Origin: Melittangium boletus DSM 14713
Lineage (GTDB): Bacteria > Myxococcota > Myxococcia > Myxococcales > Myxococcaceae
Reading direction: 5' to 3'
DNA length: 64,000 nucleotides
NCBI RefSeq assembly: GCF_002305855.1
Contig: NZ_CP022163.1
Coordinates: forward strand, 3,658,292-3,722,291
The notes beneath the pieces are model-generated. The model did not search any database. It was not told the origin of the DNA and worked only from the letters and a program-made list of their open reading frames with translations. This document shows positions 1-8,646 of the stretch, piece by piece. Position numbers and translations under genes: made by a program. Within the stretch, counting starts at the first letter, position 1, and each line of letters begins with the position of its first letter.

Positions 1-1
1 C

Positions 2-787
2 CGGAAGCTGGTGCTTGGCGGCGGAGACAACCACCTGGTGTGCCACTGCCTGCTCCTCGAGACGAACGCGGGCCTGGTGCTGGTGGACACGGCCCTGGGG
101 CTGGAGGACCACCACGCCTCCTCCCGCCAGGGCGTGCGCGACAACATGCGCTCGGTGCGGCCCATCTGGGACCCAGCGGAGACGATGGCGCGGCAGGTGG
201 AGCGGCTGGGCTTCCGGCGGGACGACGTGCGGCACATCGTGCTCACGCACCTGGACCTGGACCATGCCGGGGGCCTGGCGGACTTCCCCAAGGCGCGGGT
301 GCACGTGTACGCGACGGAGCACGTGGCGGCCATGGAGAAGCGCTCCTTCCTGGAGCGCATGCGCTACCAGGACGTGCAGTGGGCGCATGGCCCGGACTGG
401 AAGCTGTACGACTCGACCCGGGGCGAGCGGTGGTTCGGCTTCGATTGCGTGCGCGAGCTGGAGGGCCTGCCGCCGGAAATCCTGCTGGTGCCGCTGGCCG
501 GGCACACGCGCGGACACTGCGGGGTGGCGGTGAACCGGGGCGACACGTGGCTCCTGCACGCGGGGGACGCCTACTTCTTCCGCGGCGAGATGGAGGAGTC
601 AGCCCACTGCCCCGTCTCCTTGCGGCTCTACCAGTCGTTCCTCCAGATGAAGGGACGCGAGCGGCACGAGAATCGGAAGCGGCTGCACGAACTCGCGCGC
701 ACCCAGGCGGGCAAGGTGCGGGTGTTCTGCGCCCATGATTCGAAGGACTGGCGCGAACTGGCCGCTATTTCTTCTTCGGGGGCGTAG
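2..787 (+). CDS. MBL-fold metallo-hydrolase, 5' end outside window
   Basis: Metallo-beta-lactamase-fold hydrolase. The zinc-binding HTHLDLDHAGG signature (HxHxDH) lies about 75 residues in, followed by a later GHTRGHCG histidine motif and HAGDAYFF. The fold and metal site match the lactonase/glyoxalase-II-like MBL group; the substrate cannot be read from sequence. The frame is open to the left edge. Relatives usually carry some 20-30 more residues before the LVCHCLL strand, so the GTG at position 11 is probably not the true start and the gene is partial. Its 3' end overlaps the convergent small gene at 765-986. Confidence 0.85.
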   Translation, partial: RKLVLGGGDNHLVCHCLLLETNAGLVLVDTALGLEDHHASSRQGVRDNMRSVRPIWDPAETMARQVERLGFRRDDVRHIVLTHLDLDHAGGLADFPKARVHVYATEHVAAMEKRSFLERMRYQDVQWAHGPDWKLYDSTRGERWFGFDCVRELEGLPPEILLVPLAGHTRGHCGVAVNRGDTWLLHAGDAYFFRGEMEESAHCPVSLRLYQSFLQMKGRERHENRKRLHELARTQAGKVRVFCAHDSKDWRELAAISSSGA

Positions 788-986
788 CGAAGCGCTCGAG
801 GCTCGAGGCGAAGCTCTTGCGCCCGGGGTTGAGCGGCGCGTCGAGCTGACGCTGTGCGCGCACCGCGGCGGTGGGGCTCTCCGCGGGCCCCTCCAGGGAC
901 TCCTTGTCGAACTGCTCCTGCCCCCCGCCCACACGGCGCAAGGCGGGGGTGCCATAGACACGACGGTAGGGGTCTCGGCCTGCCAT
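765..986 (-). CDS. small basic hypothetical protein, 73 aa
   Basis: Short open frame starting MAGRDPYRRVY. The ATG at 986 has a strong GGAGG ribosome-binding site 4-5 nt upstream, which argues for this start over longer alternatives. It has no membrane segment and no recognised domain; the C-terminus ends in a PPKKK tail. It runs convergently into the MBL hydrolase gene and overlaps its last 23 bases. Function unknown. The good start site supports it being a real gene. Confidence 0.55.
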   Translation of the reverse strand: MAGRDPYRRVYGTPALRRVGGGQEQFDKESLEGPAESPTAAVRAQRQLDAPLNPGRKSFASSLERFATPPKKK

Positions 987-1130
987 GAATGCCTCCGGTG
1001 CTCGGGTCCGCTCGGAGCATAGGCCGGAGCGCACCCGACGTGCACGACCCGGCAAGCCCGCCTCCCCGGCGGCCGGGCGACAGCTTGCACCCGGACCGTT
1101 TCCGAGCGATCACCCCGCCGTCGGAGTACC

Positions 1131-3089
1131 TTGCACCGGCAGCCGCCCCCCATGTCTTCCTCGTCGACAGCCCCGCTCGTTCCCGAGTCGGCCCTGCTTC
1201 GCGTCGCGCCTCCCGCCGAGGAGCCGCCGCTGCGCCGCGCCGAGCAGCGCCTGCGCGAACTCGTCGCGGAGATCGACGCCCTGGACTCGGGCCTCGAGGC
1301 GCTCCACCAGGAGCTGGAACGCTTCGCCCGGGCCTATGAGGACTCCCTCGCCGAGCCCTCCGAGGAAGTGAACCGCGCGGAACGTCTGTTGCGCCGGCTG
1401 CGCACCCTCCAGGACGCGATCGCCGCCCTCACGCGCCTCCTGGAGCAGCCTCCGCCCTCCGCCGAGGCCCCGCGCCGACGCTCCGATTCCACCTCCGCGC
1501 GCACCACCCCGCGAGCGCCCACCGTCACCCCTCCGGATGAGGACGAGGACGACGAGGCGGCCTTCCGGGAAGAGGCCGAGGAGGACGAGGTGCCCTCCAC
1601 CGCGAGGCCCGCGCTCGCCGAACCCGAGCGCGAGGACGAGGCCAGCGTGCTCAAGCGGCTGCGCCGGCGGCTCGCGCGGCTGTTGCACCCGGACCTGGCG
1701 CAGTCGGACGAGGAGCGAACGCGGCTGGACGCGCTCATGGTCCGCGTCAACGTCGCCTACGAGGCGGGAGACCGGGCCACGTTGGAGCTGATCGCGGCCC
1801 GGGTGGGCGCGGGGGAACCGGCGGAAGCCCTCACCGACGACGAGCGGCTGGCCCACCTGGAGCGCCGCATCCAGGTGCTGTCCACCGCCGCGCACTCCCT
1901 GCGCCAGCAGCGCGAGCGCCTGCGCGCCACCGCCACCGCCCGCCTGCACGAGGAAGCCCAGCGCCGCGAGGCCGAGGGCCGTGACTACCTGGCCGAATCG
2001 CGCGTGGAACTGGACGAGGAGCTGCATGGACTCGCGCAGGATGTGCGCGCCCGCCTGCGGCAGCTCGAGCGCGCCGCGCGCGCCCTGACCCTCTTGAGGA
2101 ACAAGCGGATGACCACCCTCCCCGAGCGAGCCAAGGGACGCAAGCTGCGCGCCTTCGATCCCGTCCTGGAGAGTCCCCTGGTGCGCCAGGGCGTGCTGCG
2201 CCTGGAGCGCCAGCGCGCCACGCCCGCCGCGCGCGAGCTGGCGCGCCGCTTGGAGGACGCCGTCACCCAGGAGCCCTGGCAGGTGTCGCTCACGCTCATG
2301 GCCTTCTTCGCGGAGGCCGCGGGCCGCCCACCCCCGGGGCTCGACACGAGCGACGCCTGGGCCGAGCGCTACGAGCTGTTGCGCGAGCTCGACATGCCGG
2401 AGGCGCCCACCTACGACCAGGCGCTCACGCGGCTGCCGCGCCATCTGGAGCTGGGCCTGAGGGTGATGAAGAAGGAGGTGCGCTTCGGCCTGCAATTGCG
2501 AGAGGCGGAATTGCTCGCCGCCGTGCCCCTGGCCCTGCAGCGCGCGGACGTGGCCGAGCGGGGGCGCTCGGTGCTCTCGGTGATTGGCCCGCAGGAGCAG
2601 TGCAAGGGCTGCGGCGAGGAGGTGCTGCTGCAACACCTGCTGCGCACGCGCGGGCTCGACGAGCTCAACGGCATGGTCTGCCCGCTGTGCGCCCACACCC
2701 AGAAGAGCTACTGGCTCTACAGCCGCTCCGAGGGGCAGGAAGCGCTGCTGCCCCACGCGCTGCGGCTGGGCACGGTGGTGGAGCAGGGCGTGCGGCTGGC
2801 GGGCACGAGCGTGGGCTTCCAACTGCTGCCCGAGGAGCGGGAAGCCCTCACGGCCGCCCAGTTGCGCCAGCGCTTCGTGGACCTGTACCTGCAACCCTAT
2901 GGCGTGGAGCTGGCGCCCGAGCACGTGCGGCTGGTGCAAGGAGGCCACACGCTCGACGCCGAGGCGCATGTGGGCCGGGGGAGCGTCACCGTGAAGATCG
3001 CGCCCGAGGCCGGACAGAGCGAGACACAGGTGCTGGAGCTCTTGCGCGCGCGCATCGAGCGGCGCTTCCGCCCCGACACGGCCCGGTAG
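1131..3089 (+). CDS. J-domain-like, coiled-coil, zinc-ribbon protein (652 aa)
   Basis: Long cytosolic protein of unknown function. The N-terminal 100 residues are helical and coiled-coil-like, then comes an acidic linker near 135-150. A degenerate J-domain segment follows, with an HPD tripeptide at residues 186-188. The middle is again helix-rich and charged. Cys491/Cys494 and Cys517/Cys520 form a CxxC...CxxC zinc ribbon. HPD is the Hsp70-stimulating motif of DnaJ proteins, so a chaperone-adaptor role is possible but inferred. The TTG at 1131 has GGAG 4 nt upstream; an ATG at 1152 is the alternative but lacks a clear ribosome-binding site. Confidence 0.7.
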   Translation: MHRQPPPMSSSSTAPLVPESALLRVAPPAEEPPLRRAEQRLRELVAEIDALDSGLEALHQELERFARAYEDSLAEPSEEVNRAERLLRRLRTLQDAIAALTRLLEQPPPSAEAPRRRSDSTSARTTPRAPTVTPPDEDEDDEAAFREEAEEDEVPSTARPALAEPEREDEASVLKRLRRRLARLLHPDLAQSDEERTRLDALMVRVNVAYEAGDRATLELIAARVGAGEPAEALTDDERLAHLERRIQVLSTAAHSLRQQRERLRATATARLHEEAQRREAEGRDYLAESRVELDEELHGLAQDVRARLRQLERAARALTLLRNKRMTTLPERAKGRKLRAFDPVLESPLVRQGVLRLERQRATPAARELARRLEDAVTQEPWQVSLTLMAFFAEAAGRPPPGLDTSDAWAERYELLRELDMPEAPTYDQALTRLPRHLELGLRVMKKEVRFGLQLREAELLAAVPLALQRADVAERGRSVLSVIGPQEQCKGCGEEVLLQHLLRTRGLDELNGMVCPLCAHTQKSYWLYSRSEGQEALLPHALRLGTVVEQGVRLAGTSVGFQLLPEEREALTAAQLRQRFVDLYLQPYGVELAPEHVRLVQGGHTLDAEAHVGRGSVTVKIAPEAGQSETQVLELLRARIERRFRPDTAR

Positions 3090-3212
3090 GGACACACAGA
3101 AGGCTCCAAGCCGCCCATGGCGGGCTAGCATCACCCCTTGGCGGAATTCTGGAAGAAGCGCGGTATGGGCTCCAGTAGAACACCCCACGCCATTCCCCTT
3201 GGGATTCGGACA

Positions 3213-3773
3213 ATGACCTCCAGGATGTTCCGAAACTTGATGCTGCTCGGGCTGTTCATGGGCCCAGGTGCCTGCACGTGCATGAAGAGCGACGAGGAAC
3301 GCCTTCGCGAATACGAGCAGGAAATAGAGTCCTTGCCCGAGGAACTTAAGCCCATCGAGCTGACGCTCTACGGCCTGAATTACACCGACCTGTACATCGA
3401 CAGTTTCTCGGTGTCGGGCATTGGAGGGGCCAACATTCCCGTCAGTTCACCTACCGCTGGAAGTAGTGGTGGTGTGTGTTGCATGCCTTGGTATCCAGGA
3501 GCGGCCCTGCCCATCCCCATCAAGGTCTCCTGGACTCGGGACAACAAGCGTCGGTGCGAAAAGGAAGTCATGATCACTGGCCCCGTACCTCCAAATCCAG
3601 AGAACTTCGCGGTGCACTTCTTCCCCGATGGGCACATCGAGATCGAACTCACAGAGGGCTATCCAGAACTCAAGCTGCGATTGGAGCGCTTCAGCGCCAC
3701 ACAGCGCAAGGAATCGGGCAATGTCGTCTTGGACGAGCAAGTCGCAAGGTGCAAGAATGTCAACCAACAGTGA
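3213..3773 (+). CDS. DUF3304-family lipoprotein, probable immunity protein of the adjacent DUF2235 lipase
   Basis: Predicted lipoprotein: a hydrophobic segment LMLLGLFMGPGAC precedes Cys at a lipobox-like site. The GGVCCMPWYPG stretch followed by a VSW strand is characteristic of DUF3304. In characterised type VI secretion loci, DUF3304-type lipoproteins are periplasmic immunity proteins (Tli) for Tle1-type phospholipases. The next gene encodes exactly such a DUF2235 protein and overlaps this one by 17 bp, implying translational coupling. Role as immunity partner is inferred from family and context. Start chosen at ATG 3213 because it places the signal sequence at the N-terminus. Confidence 0.75.
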   Translation: MTSRMFRNLMLLGLFMGPGACTCMKSDEERLREYEQEIESLPEELKPIELTLYGLNYTDLYIDSFSVSGIGGANIPVSSPTAGSSGGVCCMPWYPGAALPIPIKVSWTRDNKRRCEKEVMITGPVPPNPENFAVHFFPDGHIEIELTEGYPELKLRLERFSATQRKESGNVVLDEQVARCKNVNQQ

Positions 3774-5601
3774 CCAGAAGACTCAAGTCCTTTCCAGTCT
3801 GAGCAAGTCCGTCACATTCTTGAACATGCGCACCGGGAAGACCACACGAGCACTTGGGGCCAACGGTAACAGTGCTCAGAAATCACAGCCTTCAACTGGA
3901 ACGCACGTCTCCATCTTCTTCGATGGTACGGGAAATAATCTGGAAGCGGACCATGATACCGGAGAGCACAGCAACGTGGCTCGGCTCTTTCAGGCCCATC
4001 GTGAAGATCCGACGCAAGGCATATATCGCCATTACGTCCCAGGCATCGGGACATATTTCCGGGAGATAGGAGACCCCGGCGGCGAGCGCCTGGGCAACGG
4101 GGCGGGAGGCAAGGGGGAAGCCCGGCTCCAGTGGGCGATGGCGAAGCTGGAGAAACACCTCGCCCAGAGCGATGGCCGACAGACGCTCCATCTGGCGCTG
4201 TTCGGATTCTCGCGTGGGGCCACGCTCGCACGCGCGTTCGCTCTGCGCATTGCTCAGAAATGCCAGCGCCGTGGAGATGGCGTCTGGCGCCTCACGCTAG
4301 GTCAACGCACCTCCCCCATTCGTCTGTACTTCATGGGACTGTTCGACACAGTGGCCTCCGTGGGCACGCCCCTGAGCCTCAACAACACAGCGTCCGTGTT
4401 GATGAGCACGGTGAGCACACGGGCGGGAATGATGGACCGCAATGCCCGCGACCTCTCCAAACTCGCGTTCGGCACCGAGCCGGGTGCGGATCCCGCGCCT
4501 GGATTGTCCACCGGCCATTGGGCCTGGGCCAATGACCTCCACATTCCCGAGATGGTCGAGGATTGTCTTCACATCGTGGCGGCCCATGAACTTCGCAATT
4601 CGTTCCCAGTGGACAGTCTTCTCCAAGGTTCGGAGTACCCCGCCAATTGTCGTGAAATGCTCTATCCCGGAGCACACTCGGACGTGGGCGGTGGCTACCG
4701 TACAGGAGAAGGAGCCCGAAGCCGGACAAATGGCTCGCTCCTGAGCATGATTCCCTTGCGGGTCATGCGGGATCAGGCCATCCAGGCGGGTGTTCCCTTG
4801 GACAGCGCCCTCAACGGTCGAGACTTCGCCGAGGATGCCGCCAGCAAGGAGTCCTTCGAACTCCTTCACCAGCGATTCAGCGGCTACATGAATGCCGTGG
4901 GTTGGGGCGAGCAACCCCTGGGCACCGGAGTTCTGGCCCACATGAAGCGCTATTACCAGTGGCGATTCCACCGAATCGCCCGCGACAAGAAGGACCGGGA
5001 GGCTCGCCGGCCCACCAAGGACGAAGCACTCCTCCGGGAGTTCCAGGCCAAATGGAAAACCGAGAGCAAGGATTTGTCCAAGGAGACAGCGGTTTTCCAA
5101 AAGAAATATTTCGCACAGGCGCAGCGAACCAGTGAGTTGAAAAACTCATTTGGTGCCCAGCGTCGGCAGCAACTCGTGCAGAAAGAACAGTTCATGGCCA
5201 ACGCCATGAAGAACGACTACCTGTCCCTCAAGGCACGTCTGGACACCCTGCCCAGCTGGGATGGATCGTTCCTGGAGTCCCTGAAAGTCTACGACGCACA
5301 ACTCCTCGAGGATGTCCGCGCCATCCAGGCGCTCTCGAAGTTCCTGGGCCGGCAGAAACTCCGGCCCCACTATCAGCAGATGCTCCAAGCCTATGAGGAC
5401 GAGCAACGCGGACAGGGCCTGAAGGATCAGACGATCATCCAGTTCTTCGACACCTACGTACACGACTCGCTGGCGGCGTTCGCCCAGGACTCGACCCTGC
5501 CGTCCGATCCCCGCGTCATCTACACCGGGGGCAACAACAAGATGAAATACGCCGTCAATCAGCCGAGAAGCCAGGCCGCCCCCCACGCGGCCCTCGGCTG
5601 A
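3757..5601 (+). CDS. DUF2235 (Tle1-like) phospholipase effector
   Basis: 614-residue protein with the DUF2235 alpha/beta-hydrolase domain. FFDGTGNN lies near the N-terminus, the nucleophile elbow GFSRGA has Ser152, and further DUF2235 blocks (LFDTVASVG, HSDVGGGY) follow. The C-terminal 230 residues are charged and helical. DUF2235 proteins include the type VI lipase effectors Tle1, which attack membrane phospholipids of rival cells. No vgrG, paar or hcp gene is present in the window, so delivery must use components elsewhere. The ATG at 3757 overlaps the end of the DUF3304 gene. Immunity before effector, coupled by overlap, keeps the pair together. Confidence 0.8.
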   Translation: MSTNSDQKTQVLSSLSKSVTFLNMRTGKTTRALGANGNSAQKSQPSTGTHVSIFFDGTGNNLEADHDTGEHSNVARLFQAHREDPTQGIYRHYVPGIGTYFREIGDPGGERLGNGAGGKGEARLQWAMAKLEKHLAQSDGRQTLHLALFGFSRGATLARAFALRIAQKCQRRGDGVWRLTLGQRTSPIRLYFMGLFDTVASVGTPLSLNNTASVLMSTVSTRAGMMDRNARDLSKLAFGTEPGADPAPGLSTGHWAWANDLHIPEMVEDCLHIVAAHELRNSFPVDSLLQGSEYPANCREMLYPGAHSDVGGGYRTGEGARSRTNGSLLSMIPLRVMRDQAIQAGVPLDSALNGRDFAEDAASKESFELLHQRFSGYMNAVGWGEQPLGTGVLAHMKRYYQWRFHRIARDKKDREARRPTKDEALLREFQAKWKTESKDLSKETAVFQKKYFAQAQRTSELKNSFGAQRRQQLVQKEQFMANAMKNDYLSLKARLDTLPSWDGSFLESLKVYDAQLLEDVRAIQALSKFLGRQKLRPHYQQMLQAYEDEQRGQGLKDQTIIQFFDTYVHDSLAAFAQDSTLPSDPRVIYTGGNNKMKYAVNQPRSQAAPHAALG

Positions 5602-5625
5602 TTCCCACCCAGTGCGCCCGAGGGC

Positions 5626-6243
5626 CTACTGCTGACGGCCCTCGATGGCGCACAGGAGCACGGCCGCCGCGATGCCCAGGCGGCGGTCCAGCTTCCCCGA
5701 CCGATCCATGGAGAAGTCGAGCGAGATGCGCTGAACGAAGGGGTTGAAGTGCTGGCGGAAGCTCAGCACCGGCGTGCCTCCGATCGTGCCCGTGAAGGTC
5801 TGTGGCACCAGGTTGGACAGGAGGCGCCGCACCAGCGCGAGCATCATGCTGTCCTCCTGGAGGAGACCCACTTCCTGGTCTCGCACGTCCAGCACCAGCC
5901 ACTCATCGCGCAGCATCGACTTGAGGCCCTTGCGGCGCAGCGCGCCCAGCTTCTCGCCCGTCGTCGGATCCGTGACGTCGTACGTGGCGCTGATGTCGAG
6001 GATGTTGCGCGCCTTGATGGTCAGCACCTCCTCGCGCATGTCCTCGCCCGTGAAGACGCGCAGGTCCTCCTTCAACTTGAACGCCTTCATCTTCGAGTAG
6101 AAGACGACCTGGCCCGCCTCGTCGTAGATGTGGAAGGCGCCCCCGAAGAGCTTGAATACCTTGCGGCGGATGACATAGCGGCTCTGAGCGAAGCGGCCCG
6201 GAGCCAGCTCGGAGCGGGGGCGTATATCGAGTGCGGTCGTCAT
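5626..6243 (-). CDS. LURP-one-related / scramblase-like beta-barrel protein
   Basis: 205-residue protein resembling the LURP-one-related/YxjI fold (tubby/scramblase-like). It shows the succession R(Y)VIRRKVFKLFGGAFHIYD, VVFYSKMKAFKLKEDL and late VGTI/LSFRQHFNPFVQRISLDF strands, ending in a hydrophobic helix (AAAVLLCAI). Family members are small single-domain proteins; lipid or membrane association has been suggested but the biochemical role is undefined. ATG at 6243 has a GAGGAG ribosome-binding site. The gene is convergent to the DUF2235 gene with only 24 bp between stops. Confidence 0.7.
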   Translation of the reverse strand: MTTALDIRPRSELAPGRFAQSRYVIRRKVFKLFGGAFHIYDEAGQVVFYSKMKAFKLKEDLRVFTGEDMREEVLTIKARNILDISATYDVTDPTTGEKLGALRRKGLKSMLRDEWLVLDVRDQEVGLLQEDSMMLALVRRLLSNLVPQTFTGTIGGTPVLSFRQHFNPFVQRISLDFSMDRSGKLDRRLGIAAAVLLCAIEGRQQ

Positions 6244-6347
6244 GGATTCTCCTCGGAAGTGGGCATGCGAATCGCCGTTATAACAGCGGTGCCGCCCCAG
6301 GTGAGATCCGGCGGAGCGCTTGACCCCGCGCGACGCCTCACGCACTC

Positions 6348-6857
6348 ATGAGGGCCATGTCCCCGCTCCCCCTGCTGTTGCTCACCCTCGTCACCGCCTC
6401 GCCCGAGCCGGTCAAGACGCCCTCGCCCCTGGCCGCGGTGAACGCCGTGCTGGATGACTGGCACCGCGCGGCCGCCCAGGCGGACGAGGCCCGCTACTTC
6501 GGCCACTTCACCCCGGACGCCGTGTACCTCGGGACGGATGGGAGCGAGCGCTGGACTCGGGACGAGTTCCGCGCGTGGGCCCGGCCCTACTTCACGAGGG
6601 GCCAGGCGTGGAGCTTCACCCCGAGCGCTCGCCGGGTGACCTTCTCCAAGGACGGGGCGGTGGCCTGGTTCGACGAGGCCCTGGCGACGCCCAACATGGG
6701 TCCCGCCCGGGGCTCGGGGGTGCTGGTGAAGGACGCGGGCGGGTGGAAGATCGCCCAGTACAACCTGTCCGTGCCCATCCCCAATGACCTGCTGGAGGAC
6801 TTCAAGGCGCGCATCGAGGCGCACGGAAAGAAGCCCCCGGCGCCCGTGAAGCCCTGA
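6348..6857 (+). CDS. secreted NTF2-like (SnoaL/DUF4440-type) protein
   Basis: 169 residues with an N-terminal signal sequence (PLPLLLLTLVTASP) and a single NTF2-like domain. Recognisable pieces are VNAVLDDWHRAAAQADEARYFGHFTPDAVYLGTDG, with a W-R-EF block after it, and the closing GWKIAQYNLSVPIP. Such domains in secreted form are usually annotated as nuclear transport factor 2 family proteins without known ligand. Two starts are possible, ATG 6348 and ATG 6357; the second has a GAGG sequence shortly upstream. It is transcribed divergently from the LURP-one-like gene. Confidence 0.75.
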   Translation: MRAMSPLPLLLLTLVTASPEPVKTPSPLAAVNAVLDDWHRAAAQADEARYFGHFTPDAVYLGTDGSERWTRDEFRAWARPYFTRGQAWSFTPSARRVTFSKDGAVAWFDEALATPNMGPARGSGVLVKDAGGWKIAQYNLSVPIPNDLLEDFKARIEAHGKKPPAPVKP

Positions 6858-6867
6858 GCGCTCCGGC

Positions 6868-7788
6868 TCAATCGTCGATGGGGTCCGGGTAGACCTCTTC
6901 CTCGTCCTCCTCGACGGCGGCACGGGCGTTCTTGCCCTTGCTGGCGGCCGGGGGCTCGACGGCGGCGTCCGGCGCCACCACGTACCACTGGCGGCCCTGC
7001 TGCACGCGCTTGAGCAGGCCATCGTGCTCCATGGCCGCGAGCAGCTTGGCGAAGGTGGAGAAGCCGTGGTCGCGCTCGTCGAAGTCCGGCTCCTTGCGCA
7101 CGATGGCCTCCTTGATGAGCGAGGGGTTCACCGAGCCCGTGGCACGTCCGAGCAGCCGCTGCACCACCTCCACCGCGATGTCCGGCACGTCCGCCTTGCC
7201 CTTGGCCGGATGCGCGGCGTCCTTGCTCTCCTTGCCCTGCTTACCTCGGCCGCGCCCGGACTCCTCGGAGCGCTTGTCCTTCTTGTCCTCCTTCTTGTGC
7301 TCCCGGTCCTTCTCCTTCTCCTCCTTGTGGCGAGGGCGCAGGTAGATGAACTCGTCACAGGCCTTGACGAAGAGGGGACTGGTCGCCTCCTTCACGCCCA
7401 GGCCGATGAGGGTGCGGCCGTTCTCGCGCAGCTTGTAGGCCAGGGGGCAGAAGTCGCTGTCTCCCGAGGCGATGGCGAAGGTGTCGATATGCTCGCGCGC
7501 GTAGCAGAGCTCCAGCGCGTCGATGACCATGCGCATGTCCGCGCCGTTCTTCCCCGAGCGGGTGGAGGGAGGCACGTCGATGAGTTCCACGCCGTAGCCG
7601 TGCAGGTTGCCCTTCGCCTCCTTGAAGCGGGACCAGTCGCAGTAGGCCCGGCGGAACACCACCTTGCCGCGCTCGAGCAGGCGGTCCATGGCGGGTTGCA
7701 GGTCGAAGTTGTTGGGGGAGATACCGGTGTTCGTCACCAGGTTCTCGAAGTCGAGGAACAGCGCGATCCGGTGCTCGTTGTTGTTCAA
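6868..7788 (-). CDS. NYN-domain (LabA/DUF88) RNase-like protein with C-terminal OST-HTH/LOTUS domain
   Basis: 306 residues. The N-terminal NYN (PIN-like) domain shows the acidic metal-binding set: LFLDFEN with Asp13, MRMVIDAL and ASGDSDFCPLAY. A Lys/Glu-rich linker (about 155-200) follows, then an OST-HTH/LOTUS-like winged helix (VEVVQRLL...DERDHGFSTFAKLLAAM...GRQWYVV). NYN-LOTUS architecture is linked to RNA binding or cleavage, so RNA processing is the likely role. The C-terminal tail is acidic. A decayed copy of the downstream aminotransferase gene's 3' end begins immediately before its start codon, so its upstream region has been rearranged. Confidence 0.85.
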   Translation of the reverse strand: MNNNEHRIALFLDFENLVTNTGISPNNFDLQPAMDRLLERGKVVFRRAYCDWSRFKEAKGNLHGYGVELIDVPPSTRSGKNGADMRMVIDALELCYAREHIDTFAIASGDSDFCPLAYKLRENGRTLIGLGVKEATSPLFVKACDEFIYLRPRHKEEKEKDREHKKEDKKDKRSEESGRGRGKQGKESKDAAHPAKGKADVPDIAVEVVQRLLGRATGSVNPSLIKEAIVRKEPDFDERDHGFSTFAKLLAAMEHDGLLKRVQQGRQWYVVAPDAAVEPPAASKGKNARAAVEEDEEEVYPDPIDD

Positions 7789-7794
7789 GAACGC

Positions 7795-7956
7795 CTCAGC
7801 GTTGAAAGGAGGGGTCGCGGCCGAGGGCCGGACAGGTCGTCTGGAGGGTCATACACGGCTCCAGGCGGGAGCAATACGCATTCCTGCGCCCCCGTGCCTG
7901 GAGGAACGTCTCCACCGACCTTCTTCCAACAGCCGGGGGACCTCGCTGCTTCCCAG
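7795..7956 (-). repeat. decayed partial copy of the aminotransferase gene 3' end
   Basis: This stretch matches the last roughly 220 bp of the aminotransferase gene at 9475-9690 in the same orientation. Shared blocks, in order, are CTCAGCGTTGAAAG, GGTCGC-like sequence, GTCATACACGGCTCC, GCAATACGC.TTCCTG, TCTCCACCGAC and CAACAGCCGGGGGA. About 70 bp of the gene is missing between the first and second blocks and many substitutions have accumulated. With the intact gene end at 9475 it forms an imperfect direct repeat around the toxin/immunity cassette at 8193-9453, as expected if the cassette arrived with duplication of its target. Confidence 0.75.
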
Positions 7957-8192
7957 AAGCCCTCCGAAGCGTGTGCGTGGTCACGACGGACTCAGGATGA
8001 GGGGTCGCTCGACCGGCTCATGCGCCCCGGCGATGGCCACGGAGGCCACGAGGAGGAGCAGCAAGGTAGACTGGCGAGCCCGACTCCAGCACCCAGGAGC
8101 CAGAACGGTAGCGGCTTGGCTCGAGCGCCGGGCTGTGGCAGAACCCTGGCCACTCCGGGCAGTACGCGTACCGTTCAACAGAGCGCAACGAC
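7957..8192. other. intergenic stretch, probably gene debris
   Basis: No intact gene is seen. On the minus strand, about 8078-7981 encodes a signal-peptide-like run (TLLLLLVASVAIAGAHE) followed by only a dozen residues and a stop, without an obvious start codon. It may be the remains of a secreted-protein gene or of the inserted cassette. Confidence 0.35.
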
Positions 8193-8608
8193 ATGAAATC
8201 CCACCTGGCTGGTTACAAATACTCGCGCACGGTCTCGCCTTGCTGCTGATTGCCTGCGGCAGTGCTCGCCACGCGGCAACTCCTGGAGCGGAAGAACTCT
8301 CTGATTTCGTGCTCGTCATCGAGGAAAAGAATGGTCAGGTCCACCACTCCTGGCAACGAGCCACCGAACTCGACCTGTCGCGGTTCCCCCCTCCAAAGTG
8401 TTTGGAGGAGTATCTGATTTGCTTGAAGTTGCAAGGGTCCCATGCCCTGCAATTTCATGCCGCGAGTGACGCGGTCGAGTGGTTGCGGAGAAACCGCACG
8501 GAGCTTCTCGTTGGCACGATGGTCATCATCGCTGGCGTTGCGTTCGTGACCCTCTCCGCGGGCGCGGGAGCTGTCGTCCTGGCGCCTATGGTGCTCGTGG
8601 CCGGTTGA
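8193..8608 (+). pseudogene. remnant of a SitA-like lipoprotein toxin, frameshifted and C-terminally truncated
   Basis: The reading frame carries a lipoprotein signal (LALLLIACGS), then DFVLVIEEKNGQVHHSW and PPPKCLEEYLICL, and ends in a hydrophobic run (MVIIAGVAFVTLSAGAGAVVLAPMVLVAG) at a stop. The plausible start ATG at 8193 (MKSHLAGYK) lies in a different frame, so a one-base frameshift separates the start from the signal core. No C-terminal toxin domain remains. Myxobacterial SitA polymorphic toxins are lipoproteins of this layout and are followed by an immunity gene, as here. Assignment to that class is inferred; the exact subfamily is not certain. Confidence 0.5.
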
Positions 8609-8646
8609 GGCTGGATGCATACCCCGCTGATCGTTGTCACCCTTCC

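Noticed and set aside
1110-3188. Very long open frame on the minus strand opposite the J-domain-like gene (and similar long antisense frames at 9481-11730, 30739-33258, 52496-55198)
   Set aside because: Composition is Arg/Ala/His/Gln-rich without domains; these are shadows of high-GC genes with strong third-position bias.
7024-8196. 390-residue plus-strand frame across the NYN gene
   Set aside because: It is antisense to a well-supported NYN-OST-HTH gene and consists of Leu/Val/Ala-rich low complexity.
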